Positions 1 to 8,169 are shown, counted from the stretch's first letter. The stretch: DNA of 53,744 bases from Bacteroidales bacterium (GCA_029227175.1 JAQXZK010000183.1:1-53744), one strand, 5' to 3'. Notes: generated from the sequence alone by a model not told the origin. Program-made: numbers and translations.

Positions 1-235
1 TTTCGCACAGCGGAAAAAAGGCAAAACCCCGGCAAAGAGTTGTTTCGCACGGCGGGAAATCGTCCGTTACCCACCTGATGATGACTTCGCACAGCGGAAA
101 AAAGGCAAAACCCAGGCAGAGAACTGTTTCGCACGGTGGAAAATCGTCCGTTATTCACCCGACGAAGGTTTCGCATGGCGGAAAAAAGGCAAGACCCCGG
201 CAGAGAACTGTTTGGCATGGCGGGAATCGGGGAAT
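1..235. repeat. Tandem repeat array, 42-bp unit in an 84-bp higher-order unit (left end outside window)
   Basis: The motif TTTCGCAC(A/G)GCGG recurs with its CGC core at about 4, 46, 88, 130, 172 and, degenerate, 214, an exact spacing of 42 bp. Alternate copies are more alike: those at 4, 88 and 172 are followed by AAAAAAGGCAA, and those at 46 and 130 by AAATCGTCCGTTA. The true period is therefore 84 bp with two diverged half-units. Because 42 is divisible by three, every frame stays in register. The array starts at base 1, so its full length is unknown. There are no unique spacers between copies, so it is not CRISPR. Confidence 0.9.
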
Positions 236-365
236 TGACCTCTCATCTGCCGATTCTCTTCGCAGCAAGAGAGCGCTTGACCGGCCAATGAAATCGGTGC
301 AGAAGGGAGATTTCTCCGATGCCGGTCGGTCTGCCCCTTTGCCTGTCCGAAAGGCTCGGCAGTAA
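3..365 (+). CDS. Doubtful partial reading frame encoding 14-residue SHGGK repeats
   Basis: The + strand frame is open from the window edge to the stop at 363-365. Across the array it reads as alternating 14-residue repeats of two types, SHxGKKAKPRQRTV and SHGGKSSVxHPTKV. After about residue 80 it runs into sequence with no repeat character. The first internal ATG is at 78. The product would be very basic (Lys, Arg, His, Gly rich), with no signal peptide or recognised domain. An in-frame period follows automatically from the 42-bp DNA repeat, so openness alone is weak evidence of coding. I cannot tell whether a start codon and promoter exist upstream of the window. Non-coding repeat DNA is the more likely reading. 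Confidence 0.15.
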   Translation, partial: SHSGKKAKPRQRVVSHGGKSSVTHLMMTSHSGKKAKPRQRTVSHGGKSSVIHPTKVSHGGKKARPRQRTVWHGGNRGIDLSSADSLRSKRALDRPMKSVQKGDFSDAGRSAPLPVRKARQ

Positions 366-676
366 GCTGAGGGTATTGGCGCGATTTTCTGAGAAATCCT
401 TACAGATTTCGAGGATTCTGACTTCATTTGCCATGAAGTTGTGCATAAGCAGAGGAATATGCCTACGTTGGCCTTTGCTGCATGGCAGAAGCAACAGCTT
501 TTGCTCAAAGCCTTTTTAGCGGAGCATTGTTACCGTTTTTAAGCGGAGCGTTTCTCACCCACGGCTATCCAGTCTACGCCTGGAACAGGTAATAGGTGCC
601 GCTTACGAGATAGCATTTGTGTAATAGTAAAAGTAAATCATTTGGATGATTACTAAATTTTTATTCCGAACAGGCG
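366..676. other. Intergenic region without a recognisable gene
   Basis: The stretch between the repeat array and the promoter of the LRR gene contains only short overlapping frames on both strands with no recognisable domain, signal peptide or promoter. No convincing terminator or RNA structure was seen. It may be a decayed continuation of whatever carries the repeat array. Confidence 0.5.
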
Positions 677-684
677 TATATTTG
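677..684 (+). promoter_or_regulatory. Bacteroidota -7 promoter element for the LRR gene
   Basis: TATATTTG matches the TAnnTTTG consensus of the Bacteroidota primary sigma factor. It would start transcription near 691 and leave a leader of about 38 nt before the ATG at 729. Confidence 0.65.
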
Positions 685-728
685 CAAACAAAACAGGAAA
701 TAAATGTTGTAATTATAATAATTTACGT

Positions 729-2381
729 ATGAAATGGCGTGTTTTTTTTATGTGTTTGATGGGCCTTATGGCTACTACAGACGCATCAGCCCAGTCTCTT
801 TTGAATAAAGTAAAGCGTGTTGCCAATAAAGCTGCGCAGGAAGTAGTACAAAAAGCGAAGCCAAAGTCACAGGAAACTAAGAGCAAGCCGACTGACGGCA
901 AGTCAGTGGATAAAACTTCATCAGGCAAAAATGCTCCGTCCGACAGTTCCCGTACACTTCCGTTCCCGAAGAACCATACGGCTCTGTTTGCGCCCTTGGG
1001 ATACCCTTGTGATCCAATCTGGGGTACAAAGCCGCATAAACTGTCCCAGCCTCCGTACGATGTGACCAAGCAGCCGGACTGGATGGATGCCCGTCCATCC
1101 GAGGTTGAGTACGACAACGCAAGTCTTGTGAAAGCGTACAAGATGCTCAATGAGTGTATGGAAACCAAATATATCACAGTTACTTCCCCTGCTGCTTTTG
1201 GATTCTTTAACTTGCGAGAGGAGTTGCTGGCTCGTTGTAAGGCATTGGATCAGATGGTAGCAGGCTACAATATGGTCGTGAATGAGTATGAGAATTTCTA
1301 TGCTGATGATGGTATGAATCATAGTGTCTTGCTGGACCAAGCGAAAGACAGACTATGTGATGCATTGAAGAATGAACACTACAAAAGCACGATACGTACG
1401 TCTCTTGTGCCGCTCAAGGAGTATCTCGAAAGTGAGACTGTGGAATATTTCGAGAAACACGGAGGCTTGGAAAACGCCCATAAAGCGCAGTTCACCGTCG
1501 TACAGGAGAAAGAAAAGCAGGTCGTCTCCACCTCCTCGTCAGGTCAGAGTGGAACTGTTTTGAATGAGGGAGCATCCGGAGCACACATCGATATCGATGG
1601 CATCACCTATATCGTACACCAGAAAGAAGGTTTTGCATTTGCTTCTGCAATCGTAGAAATGGCTGTCAGAGGTAAAGACGTGGTCATGCCGGACTACATC
1701 AATTACAAGGGTAGAAGATTCCCTGTTGAGGAGATGCGTGCGGATCTGTTCATGAATATGGACATTAAATCAATCAAACTGCCAGCCACATTGAAAGAAA
1801 TACGTTTCCGCACATTCATGAGGTCCGGCATCAGCGAGATTGTGATTCCGGCGTCGGTGAAAATCATTAGTGGCTCAGCCTTTGCCGAATGTAGGAATCT
1901 CAAGAAGGTAGTCTTCGAGGGAGACCGGATAGATGAACTGTCTGGCTGCTTCCCGCGTTGCACCTCTCTTCAGAGCGTCACCCTTCCCCGATATGTGGAA
2001 AAAATGGGTGCTGGAATGTTCTCCGGATGTACCAATCTCACAAGTGTCAAACTCCCTGAGAACCTGAAGGAACTCCCTGAACAAACATTCCAGGGTTGCA
2101 CCAAACTTACAGCTGTAACCGTTCCTGTCAGCGTAACTAAAATGGGCGCTGACGTATTTGATGGCAGCGGAGTCGTGAGCCTCGACCTCTCGCATGTGAT
2201 GGAACTCGACAGATTCGGCACGTGCAGGAATCTCAAAAACTTAAAGTTAAATGCAAAACTGAAGGACAAGTTCCTTGAGGAAATTTACATTCATTTGTCG
2301 GAGTGTCCCCACATGGTGCTCAAATTCGAAAACGGCCAGTATGTATATCCTGTAGGACTTGTCTTTGTAGATGCCCAATAA
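729..2381 (+). CDS. Exported BspA-like leucine-rich repeat (LRR_5) protein
   Basis: This is a 550-residue protein. Residues 1-22 form a signal peptide with a hydrophobic core and an Ala-x-Ala-like cleavage site (ASAQ/S). Residues 25-80 are Lys/Ser/Pro rich and look like a linker. The middle (about 90-270) has no domain I recognise. From about residue 290 to 490 there are repeated turns of the type FxGCTxLTSVxLPxxLKxLPxxxF, the hallmark of BspA-type LRR_5 repeats, which form an exported beta solenoid used for binding in oral and gut Bacteroidales. The repeats include NLKKVVF, SLQSVTLP, NLTSVKLP and KLTAVTVP. No C-terminal type IX sorting domain is evident. It probably shares a transcript with the metallo-beta-lactamase-fold gene 33 bp downstream. 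Its ligand is unknown. Confidence 0.8.
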   Translation: MKWRVFFMCLMGLMATTDASAQSLLNKVKRVANKAAQEVVQKAKPKSQETKSKPTDGKSVDKTSSGKNAPSDSSRTLPFPKNHTALFAPLGYPCDPIWGTKPHKLSQPPYDVTKQPDWMDARPSEVEYDNASLVKAYKMLNECMETKYITVTSPAAFGFFNLREELLARCKALDQMVAGYNMVVNEYENFYADDGMNHSVLLDQAKDRLCDALKNEHYKSTIRTSLVPLKEYLESETVEYFEKHGGLENAHKAQFTVVQEKEKQVVSTSSSGQSGTVLNEGASGAHIDIDGITYIVHQKEGFAFASAIVEMAVRGKDVVMPDYINYKGRRFPVEEMRADLFMNMDIKSIKLPATLKEIRFRTFMRSGISEIVIPASVKIISGSAFAECRNLKKVVFEGDRIDELSGCFPRCTSLQSVTLPRYVEKMGAGMFSGCTNLTSVKLPENLKELPEQTFQGCTKLTAVTVPVSVTKMGADVFDGSGVVSLDLSHVMELDRFGTCRNLKNLKLNAKLKDKFLEEIYIHLSECPHMVLKFENGQYVYPVGLVFVDAQ

Positions 2382-2414
2382 ACCGGGATAAATAGCAAAA
2401 AAAAAATCATTTGA

Positions 2415-3695
2415 ATGATGAGTACAGCTTCTATGAATAAGGTTCTTGGCTGTCTGGCCGGCATGTTTTCCCTGATGGCCTGCTCGCAGGCGGAGGAACA
2501 GATTTTCCCGGCTTGGCAGGAGGGGGAGATGGAGATTCACCATATCTATACAGGACGAGGTGAATCCAATTTCATGATATTTCCGGATGGCACCTCCTTG
2601 TTGGTGGATGTAGGCGATTGGGATCCCAGCGACGATTCCAAGATGTGCGAGCTGTTGCCCGATTCCTCTCGGAGGGCCGGAACGTGGGTAGCCCGTTATG
2701 TGAATCGCTTCAATCCGCACCAAAACGAGGTGGATTATCTGATGGTCTCCCATTTCCACAGCGACCATACGGGCGACTCGACTTTGCCCATGCCGCAGAC
2801 GGAGGGGCAAGACCCCAATTATGTGCTGATAGGCATCACGGAAGCGGGCCAGTCGCTCCGATTCGGCCATGTATTCGACCGGGGCTATCCGGACTATCAA
2901 TATCCGTTGCCTATTCAAGACCCGGACGTGACAAATTACCGCACCTTCCTGCAGAACCAACAGCGGCAGTATGGCTTGCAGCAGGAGCCTTTCGTAGTGG
3001 GACGGGAGAATCAAATCGCCTTGCTGCATGACAGGTCTAAGTATCAGTCTCTCTTCTCCATCCGCAATCTGGCGGCCAATGGAGAGGTCTGGACCGGCAA
3101 GGCGGGCGAGACCCGTTGTTTATACGACCAGAACGAAGAGAACTTGAACCCGCAACGGCAGAACGAGAACACGAAAAGTATAGCCCTGCGCATTGCGTAC
3201 GGCCCGTTCAGTTACTATTGCGGAGGCGATATCAGTGGACTGCTGCTCGACGAGCAGGGACAGCCGGTCGATATAGAGGAACAGGTAGCGCTGGCCTGCG
3301 GACCGGTCGATGTCTGCAAGGCAAACCACCATGCCTACAAGGATGCCATGACGGAGGGATTCATCCGCCACGTGCAGGCCAGACAGTACGTCATTCCGGT
3401 TTGGCACTACGAGCATATCCAGCCGACTGTCATCCGGCGGATGGTTTCCCAGACGCCAACTTCCGATGGTCCGGTAGTCTTCCCGACCTACTTGCCCCGG
3501 GAGTTACAGGCACAATATGCAGCCGAGCCCTGGATGAAATCGCTTGCGCCGGAGTTGGGTCATGTGGTTATCAAGGTCTTTGACAAGGGCAGGAAGTACC
3601 TGATTTATGTGCTGTCGGCTCTCGACGAGCGGATGCAGGTAAGGCAGGTGTATGGACCTTATGAGTCGGGAGGATTGCGAAATCCGAATCTTTGA
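2415..3695 (+). CDS. Metallo-beta-lactamase-fold hydrolase, putative lipoprotein
   Basis: The protein has 426 residues. The N-terminus is a lipoprotein signal ending in the lipobox LMAC (Cys23, or Cys17 if translation starts at the internal ATG at 2433, which gives an equally good signal). The metal-binding motif HFHSDH of the MBL fold lies at residues 113-118. It follows the typical preceding strand FPDGTSLLVDVGD, as in the ComEC/Rec2-like branch. Further conserved-looking His/Asp groups are YYCGGDISG and ANHHAYKDA. The MBL superfamily contains hydrolases, phosphodiesterases and nucleases acting on many substrates, so the substrate cannot be read from sequence. The lipobox places it outside the cytoplasm. 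It is close behind the exported LRR gene and ends in a strong double hairpin. Confidence 0.8.
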   Translation: MMSTASMNKVLGCLAGMFSLMACSQAEEQIFPAWQEGEMEIHHIYTGRGESNFMIFPDGTSLLVDVGDWDPSDDSKMCELLPDSSRRAGTWVARYVNRFNPHQNEVDYLMVSHFHSDHTGDSTLPMPQTEGQDPNYVLIGITEAGQSLRFGHVFDRGYPDYQYPLPIQDPDVTNYRTFLQNQQRQYGLQQEPFVVGRENQIALLHDRSKYQSLFSIRNLAANGEVWTGKAGETRCLYDQNEENLNPQRQNENTKSIALRIAYGPFSYYCGGDISGLLLDEQGQPVDIEEQVALACGPVDVCKANHHAYKDAMTEGFIRHVQARQYVIPVWHYEHIQPTVIRRMVSQTPTSDGPVVFPTYLPRELQAQYAAEPWMKSLAPELGHVVIKVFDKGRKYLIYVLSALDERMQVRQVYGPYESGGLRNPNL

Positions 3696-3697
3696 TA

Positions 3698-3725
3698 ATC
3701 CCAAATCTATTAATCGATTTGGGAT
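3698..3725. terminator. Perfect 10-bp hairpin downstream of the MBL gene
   Basis: The arms ATCCCAAATC (3698-3707) and GATTTGGGAT (3716-3725) are exactly complementary with an 8-nt loop. They begin right after the TGA at 3693-3695. No T-tract follows. It may be an RNA 3-prime stabilising stem or an auxiliary terminator in front of the main one. Confidence 0.5.
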
Positions 3726-3728
3726 AAA

Positions 3729-3800
3729 ACAAAAGAAAGGCTCCTCATGCCGTTAACTCCGTATAGAGTTGGGTGATGAAGAGCCTTTCTTTTGTTTTTA
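3729..3800. terminator. Bidirectional Rho-independent terminator between convergent MBL and SulP genes
   Basis: The arms ACAAAAGAAAGGCTC (3729-3743) and GAGCCTTTCTTTTGT (3781-3795) are perfectly complementary and are followed by T-rich sequence on both strands. It lies between two convergent genes and can serve both. Confidence 0.85.
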
Positions 3801-3810
3801 TTTTATTTGA

Positions 3811-5505
3811 TCATGCCTGGAGAATCTCTCTGGCTTTCTCGAGTGCCAGCGAGATGTGGGGCTGGATACAACCTTCTGAGAGCACCTTGTCAAGTCCGAA
3901 CTTGTGTAGCGTTGACTGCACGTTAGGATTTACGCCGGAGAGAATGACCTTGGTGCCTCGCAACTGGTTGCGACGGATGAGGTTGCGGAGGTTGTTTACA
4001 CCGGTAGAGTCCATGAACGGTACGCGTCTCATGCGGATGATGTGTACCTTGCTGACCTCCTTGCTGCGTTGCTCAAACTCCTCGAACTTATTGGCCAGTC
4101 CGAAGAAGAACGGACCGTTGACCTCATAGACGGTTACGCCTGCCGGGATGTCCAAATGTTCTGTGTCATCAGGGTTGATAACCTCCTCGCTTTCGGAAGA
4201 GAGAATCTCGTCTGCTTCGATGACGGTGATGTCAGACGACTGCATGACGCGACGGGTAAAGAGGACGATGGCAAGCACGACACCTACCTCGATGGCAACC
4301 TTCAGGTCAATAATGATGGTGAGGAAGAAGGTGATGAGCAACACGGTGACATCGTCCTTGTTGCCGTGAAGGAGATACTTGAACGTGCGCCACTCACTCA
4401 TGTTGTAGGCCACCATAACCAGAATGGCTGCCAGTGCAGACAGCGGGATGTAGATGGCATAGGGCATGAGGAAGAGGAAGATGAGCAACAGGGTGATGGC
4501 ATGGATGATACCTGCGATAGGGGTGCGGCCACCGTTGTTGATATTGGCCATGGTACGTGCAATCGCGCCGGTAGCCGGAATACCGCCGAAGAGCGGGGTG
4601 ATGATATTGGCAACACCTTCGCCGATGAGCTCGCTGTTGGCATCATGGTGCTTGCCGGTCACACCGTCTGTCACCATGGCTGCAAGCAGAGATTCGATAG
4701 CACCGAGCAGGGCAATGGTGATGGCCGGTGAAACGAGATTGCGTACGGTATCCATGTCAATGGTCGGTGCGACGGGCGAGGGCAGGGGCATGCCGCCAGC
4801 CAGTTCGGGAAACTTAGTCCCGATGGTGGCCAGATGAATGCCTGCAAACTTATCCAAGAGTACGGAGGCGATGGTGCCCACGACGAGAGCGATGAGTGAG
4901 CCAGGAATCTTCTTGCTGATAAATCCCCAGCCGATAATCAGCAGCAGGCAAACCGTGCTGGCTGCCGCTTCAACCCAGTTGATGTCGGCGATATGTTGGA
5001 AATAGGCTATCCATTCAGGAATGAAGGCTGACGGGATGGCCGCATTGATGCCGAAGAAGTCTTTCATCTGTGTGGAGAAAATAGTGACGGCAATACCACT
5101 GGTGAATCCGACGATGATAGGATAGGGGATAAACTTGAAGATGACTCCCATTCGGCAGACTCCCATCACGATGAGCATGATTCCGGCCATGATGGTGGAG
5201 ATGATAAGACCCTGCATGCCGTATTGGTTGACGATGCCGGCCACGATGACGATGAAAGCACCGGTTGGGCCTCCGATAAGATAACGGGTGCCGCCGAAGG
5301 CTGCAATGATAAAGCCTGCCACGATGGCGGTGATAAGACCTTGCTGGGGAGTTACGCCGCTCGCAATACCGAATGCAATAGCCAAAGGCAGGGCAATGAT
5401 ACCAACGATGATGCCGGCGATGACGTCAGACATCAATGTTTTTTTGTCGTACTTGTTGTGTCGCAGTACGCTCAAGAGCTTAGGCTCGTAAATCTTTTTA
5501 ACCAT
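3811..5505 (-). CDS. SulP/SLC26 family inorganic anion transporter with STAS domain
   Basis: This 564-residue inner-membrane protein has a hydrophobic domain of about 10-14 helices (residues 25-425), a length normal for SulP proteins. It begins with the SulP-typical segment DVIAGIIVGIIALPLAIAF and contains GGTRYLIGGPTGAF and GGIPATGAIART. A cytoplasmic STAS domain occupies about 445-560, with the conserved loop DSTG at 499-502. That loop is the phosphorylatable-serine position in anti-sigma-factor-antagonist folds. The family moves sulfate, bicarbonate, chloride or dicarboxylates; the substrate here is not determinable. It is transcribed alone from its own promoter at 5537-5544 and ends at the shared bidirectional terminator. 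Confidence 0.93.
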   Translation of the reverse strand: MVKKIYEPKLLSVLRHNKYDKKTLMSDVIAGIIVGIIALPLAIAFGIASGVTPQQGLITAIVAGFIIAAFGGTRYLIGGPTGAFIVIVAGIVNQYGMQGLIISTIMAGIMLIVMGVCRMGVIFKFIPYPIIVGFTSGIAVTIFSTQMKDFFGINAAIPSAFIPEWIAYFQHIADINWVEAAASTVCLLLIIGWGFISKKIPGSLIALVVGTIASVLLDKFAGIHLATIGTKFPELAGGMPLPSPVAPTIDMDTVRNLVSPAITIALLGAIESLLAAMVTDGVTGKHHDANSELIGEGVANIITPLFGGIPATGAIARTMANINNGGRTPIAGIIHAITLLLIFLFLMPYAIYIPLSALAAILVMVAYNMSEWRTFKYLLHGNKDDVTVLLITFFLTIIIDLKVAIEVGVVLAIVLFTRRVMQSSDITVIEADEILSSESEEVINPDDTEHLDIPAGVTVYEVNGPFFFGLANKFEEFEQRSKEVSKVHIIRMRRVPFMDSTGVNNLRNLIRRNQLRGTKVILSGVNPNVQSTLHKFGLDKVLSEGCIQPHISLALEKAREILQA

Positions 5506-5536
5506 CTTTTGAAACTAATCTTATTGAAAACGGCTG

Positions 5537-5544
5537 CAAAGGTA
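5537..5544 (-). promoter_or_regulatory. -7 promoter element for the SulP gene
   Basis: On the minus strand the sequence is TACCTTTG, a full match to TAnnTTTG, about 32-39 bp upstream of the SulP start codon. Confidence 0.65.
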
Positions 5545-5759
5545 AGCATTTTTCTTTTTTGCGTTTCCCGGATGGTTAAAAAATGTAGAGCGACGCGGCA
5601 TGAACCCGAACTTGAGACAGTGTATGACGAGTGGACGCGGTCTCTTCATTCCCGGCTGCGGGCGAAGAAGAACTTCAGGTTCCTGTTCTGATGGTCGTAG
5701 GTGGGTCTTCATGCTCGCGGTTGCGGGAGGCAAGTGCCCGGAAACGGAGACAGGGAAAA
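5545..5759. other. Intergenic region with no supported gene
   Basis: The stretch between the SulP promoter and the terminator of the sugar-isomerase-like gene has overlapping short frames on both strands (up to about 70 codons), rich in Arg and Pro. It shows no domain, signal peptide or promoter, and I see no gene in it. Confidence 0.5.
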
Positions 5760-5800
5760 ACGACAGGGAGAGGCATCTGCGTGATGCCTCTCCCTGTCGT
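5755..5800 (-). terminator. Rho-independent terminator of the sugar-isomerase-like gene
   Basis: The arms ACGACAGGGAGAGGCATC (5760-5777) and GATGCCTCTCCCTGTCGT (5783-5800) form a perfect 18-bp stem with a 5-nt loop. On the minus strand it is followed by a T-run (complement of 5755-5760), so it is oriented to stop the minus-strand gene ending at 5833. Confidence 0.9.
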
Positions 5801-5832
5801 GTATATTATATATAAGGTGTAAGTGCGAGGGA

Positions 5833-6660
5833 TTACTTACCCATGGCGTCCATCATGCCTCGGAGGTAACCAATAGATTCGGCTACGCCCGGATGCGGGT
5901 CGTTCGGGTTCTTCTCGAACTCCATGGAAATTTTCCCGGTGTATTTAATCTTGCGGAGAGCCTTGATGATGGGCTTGAAGTCGATGACACCTCGGCCGAT
6001 TTCCCATGTCTTGCCTTTCTTGCTGGCTTCGGTCTCGTCCTTGATGTGGATGTCGTATATCCAGTCCTTATATTTCACAATGTCTTTGCAGACATCTTCG
6101 CCCATGCGAATGCTGTGACCGAGGTCCATGCAGCAACCTACACCGAGTTTCGGGTCTTTCACGAGTTCCACAATCTTGTAGATGTTCGGGAAAGGCTGAC
6201 CGTCGGGACCGTGGGTATGGATGGCTACGCGGATGCCTGTTTCGGCCACTTTCTTGATGACATAGTCGATGAGTTCATAGGTGGGAACACCGATGAAGAC
6301 TTCTGAGCCGTAGCGTGCTGCATAGGCAAATGCACGGTCGACCTCAGCTTCTGACTTCATGTAGATAGGACCGAGAATGTAGCCTTCGACTCCGTACTCG
6401 GCACACTTTGCCTTGAAGGCGTCCATCTGCTCCTTGGTGGAGTTGAGGGGCAGCCACCAGTCTTTCACACTGAAGTAGTGTACATCCATGCTTTGGAGGT
6501 ATTTCAAAGTCTGCTCCAGGTTGAATTTGCGATAAGAAAATCCGGCTACGCCGAGTTGGAAGTCGTCCGAGCCACGTTTGCCTGTAACGAGTTGTGCATC
6601 GGCAGTCATGAATGATGCTGTAACAAGCAGCATCAGCAAAGTGAAAATGTGCTTTTTCAT
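5833..6660 (-). CDS. Exported sugar phosphate isomerase/epimerase-like TIM-barrel protein
   Basis: The protein has 275 residues. Residues 1-22 form a signal peptide (cleavage after ADA). The rest is an AP-endonuclease-2/xylose-isomerase-like TIM barrel. It opens with LGVAGFSYRKF and carries candidate divalent-metal ligands in IHTHG, CCMDLGHS, IHIKDE and ISMEFE, as in members of this fold. The length is normal for one domain. The family covers sugar isomerases, epimerases and related enzymes, and secreted members are common in Bacteroidota. The specific substrate cannot be inferred. It has its own promoter (6704-6711) and terminator, so it is a single-gene unit. Confidence 0.85.
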   Translation of the reverse strand: MKKHIFTLLMLLVTASFMTADAQLVTGKRGSDDFQLGVAGFSYRKFNLEQTLKYLQSMDVHYFSVKDWWLPLNSTKEQMDAFKAKCAEYGVEGYILGPIYMKSEAEVDRAFAYAARYGSEVFIGVPTYELIDYVIKKVAETGIRVAIHTHGPDGQPFPNIYKIVELVKDPKLGVGCCMDLGHSIRMGEDVCKDIVKYKDWIYDIHIKDETEASKKGKTWEIGRGVIDFKPIIKALRKIKYTGKISMEFEKNPNDPHPGVAESIGYLRGMMDAMGK

Positions 6661-6703
6661 GTTTTCAAGTTTTATGAAGTTAATATAAGTGTTTTTCTTC
6701 GGT

Positions 6704-6711
6704 CAAAGGTA
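6704..6711 (-). promoter_or_regulatory. -7 promoter element for the sugar-isomerase-like gene
   Basis: The minus strand reads TACCTTTG, matching TAnnTTTG, 44-51 bp upstream of the start codon at 6660. Confidence 0.6.
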
Positions 6712-6777
6712 GAGATTCGTTCCGACATGAACAAGACCGGAGCCTGTGAATTTGACTTCAGTCGCCCGAAAGGCTGT

Positions 6778-7209
6778 TCATCGCCCTTCGAACTTGATGA
6801 GTTCCAGGTCAAAGATAAGGGTGGAATAGCCGGGAATGGTGCCGACGGCTTTCTTCCCATAACCGTATGGCCAGGGAATAAAAACCTCGAAGCGGTCTCC
6901 TTCGTGCATGCGAGACAGGGCAATCTGCCACCCCATAATCAGATCGCGGAGGACGAAACAGGCCGGCAGAGGACATCCCTCGGTCGTATCGAATACTGTG
7001 CCGTCAATAAGCCGGCCCGTATAGTTGACATAGATGATGCTGCCGGGAGTGGGACAATGCCTGCCGCTGCCGGCATGCAGCTTGCGATAGAGCACACCGC
7101 TGGGCAGGGAGACCACCCCTTCTTCCTGGGCTTTCTCCTGCAGGAATTGTTCGTTGGCATTCTTGTAGGCCATGTTCTCCCGCGCCCTGCGGTTCATTGC
7201 TTTGCTCAT
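6778..7209 (-). CDS. FKBP-type peptidyl-prolyl cis-trans isomerase
   Basis: A 143-residue protein with an N-terminal charged segment (1-35, with AYKNANEQFLQEKA as in FkpA/Mip-type linkers) and one FKBP domain (about 38-141). Family motifs are visible: VNYTGRLIDGTVFDTT, the region WQIALSRMHEGDRFEVFIPWPYGYG and STLIFDLELIKF. It would catalyse proline isomerisation during protein folding. No signal peptide is visible although the linker resembles periplasmic FKBPs, so its location is open. It starts 12 bp after the stop codon of the exported phosphodiesterase and is probably co-transcribed with it. Confidence 0.9.
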   Translation of the reverse strand: MSKAMNRRARENMAYKNANEQFLQEKAQEEGVVSLPSGVLYRKLHAGSGRHCPTPGSIIYVNYTGRLIDGTVFDTTEGCPLPACFVLRDLIMGWQIALSRMHEGDRFEVFIPWPYGYGKKAVGTIPGYSTLIFDLELIKFEGR

Positions 7210-7221
7210 GAGGGCGAAGGA

Positions 7222-8118
7222 CTATTTAAACACCTGAGTCATGGGTCGCCCAATCCACACCTGCGGTTGCCTGAGCCCGAGGATATAGGCCATGGTTGAA
7301 GCAACGTCGTACTGCATCATGCTCTCGGAGAACTCGCCCATAGACTTGATGTTCTTGCCGAAAATAATGAAGGGTGTTTCCACTTCGGGCAGCGTGAGTG
7401 CGCCGTGTCCTTTCTTGACACCACCATGGTCGGAGGTGACGATAAAGATAGTATCGTCATAGATGCCGGCTTGCTTAGTAGCCTCGATAATGCGGCCTAT
7501 GTAGCGGTCAAGTTCGGTCAGCACCTTGTAATAGTCGGGAGTGTCGTGTCCGCTCTGGTGGCCGACGTGGTCCGGATTGTCATAGATGACGGCAAACAGG
7601 GAGGGTTTGCGTTCCTTGATATAGGTTTCGGCCATTTCGGTGAGTCTGGTCGGATATTTATTGAAGTCAGGACCTTGTGCCCAATGACTCACAGAGAGTG
7701 TGTCGACCAGATACTTGATGCCGGCCCAGTCGGCAATGACACCGATTTCGGCATTCGCATCGGCATCGCGGTAAATCTGGAAGATGGTCGGGAAGATATT
7801 ATTCTTCAGAATCACGCGTGAGGGTAGTTCGGGCGTCTTTGAACCCCACTGCGTGTAGCCGTGCAGTTCGGGACCGGCACCCATGAACATGGAAGCCCAG
7901 TTGGGCGCACTACTTGACGGGTTAACTGCTCGTTTTTGCAGGGTGTAGCATCCGCCCTCCATCAATGACTGGACGTTAGGCATATCTGCCTTTGGCATGC
8001 TGTACGAACCCCATCCGTCCAGTCCGATGTAAATGAGATGTTTGGCTTTTGGTTTGCCCGCGTATGAAATGCTTGTGGCGAGGCATAAGCATAGGAGCAT
8101 GTAGCAGAGTCTTTTCAT
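7222..8118 (-). CDS. Exported alkaline phosphatase superfamily / type I phosphodiesterase-nucleotide pyrophosphatase
   Basis: With the start at 8118 the protein has 298 residues and a clean signal peptide (core YMLLCLCLATSISYA). A longer frame to 8175 is open, but the -7 element at 8162-8169 lies inside that extension, so the internal ATG is preferred. Alkaline-phosphatase-fold metal sites are visible: IGLDGWG near the N-terminus, a Ser-rich nucleophile region in NPSSSAPNWASM, DNPDHVGHQSGHD and TSDHGG. The family cleaves phosphodiester or pyrophosphate bonds of nucleotides or lipids, here outside the cytoplasm. It heads a two-gene unit with the FKBP protein. Confidence 0.85.
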   Translation of the reverse strand: MKRLCYMLLCLCLATSISYAGKPKAKHLIYIGLDGWGSYSMPKADMPNVQSLMEGGCYTLQKRAVNPSSSAPNWASMFMGAGPELHGYTQWGSKTPELPSRVILKNNIFPTIFQIYRDADANAEIGVIADWAGIKYLVDTLSVSHWAQGPDFNKYPTRLTEMAETYIKERKPSLFAVIYDNPDHVGHQSGHDTPDYYKVLTELDRYIGRIIEATKQAGIYDDTIFIVTSDHGGVKKGHGALTLPEVETPFIIFGKNIKSMGEFSESMMQYDVASTMAYILGLRQPQVWIGRPMTQVFK

Positions 8119-8161
8119 AGAAACGATGTGTTTATAGAAGTTAATAAAAATGGTTGTGTCG

Positions 8162-8169
8162 CAAAGATA
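8162..8169 (-). promoter_or_regulatory. -7 promoter element for the phosphodiesterase gene
   Basis: The minus strand reads TATCTTTG, a match to TAnnTTTG. Transcription would begin near 8155, which excludes a start codon at 8175 and supports the one at 8118. Confidence 0.65.

Noticed and set aside
1..235. Repeat array as a CRISPR
   Set aside because: The copies are contiguous with 42-bp period, and the sequence between the motif cores is itself repeated, so there are no unique spacers. No cas genes are present.
2247..3029. Open minus-strand frame of 260 codons across the LRR and MBL genes
   Set aside because: It overlaps two well-supported + strand genes and shows no recognisable domain.
4042..4731. 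Open + strand frame of 229 codons opposite the SulP gene
   Set aside because: It lies entirely inside the SulP coding region, reads as low-complexity Asp/Glu/Gly-rich sequence and has no promoter or domain. It is a shadow of the real gene.
5521..5815. Short overlapping frames on both strands between the SulP gene and the sugar-isomerase-like gene
   Set aside because: They overlap each other, the SulP promoter and the terminator, have unusual Arg/Pro composition and no domain.
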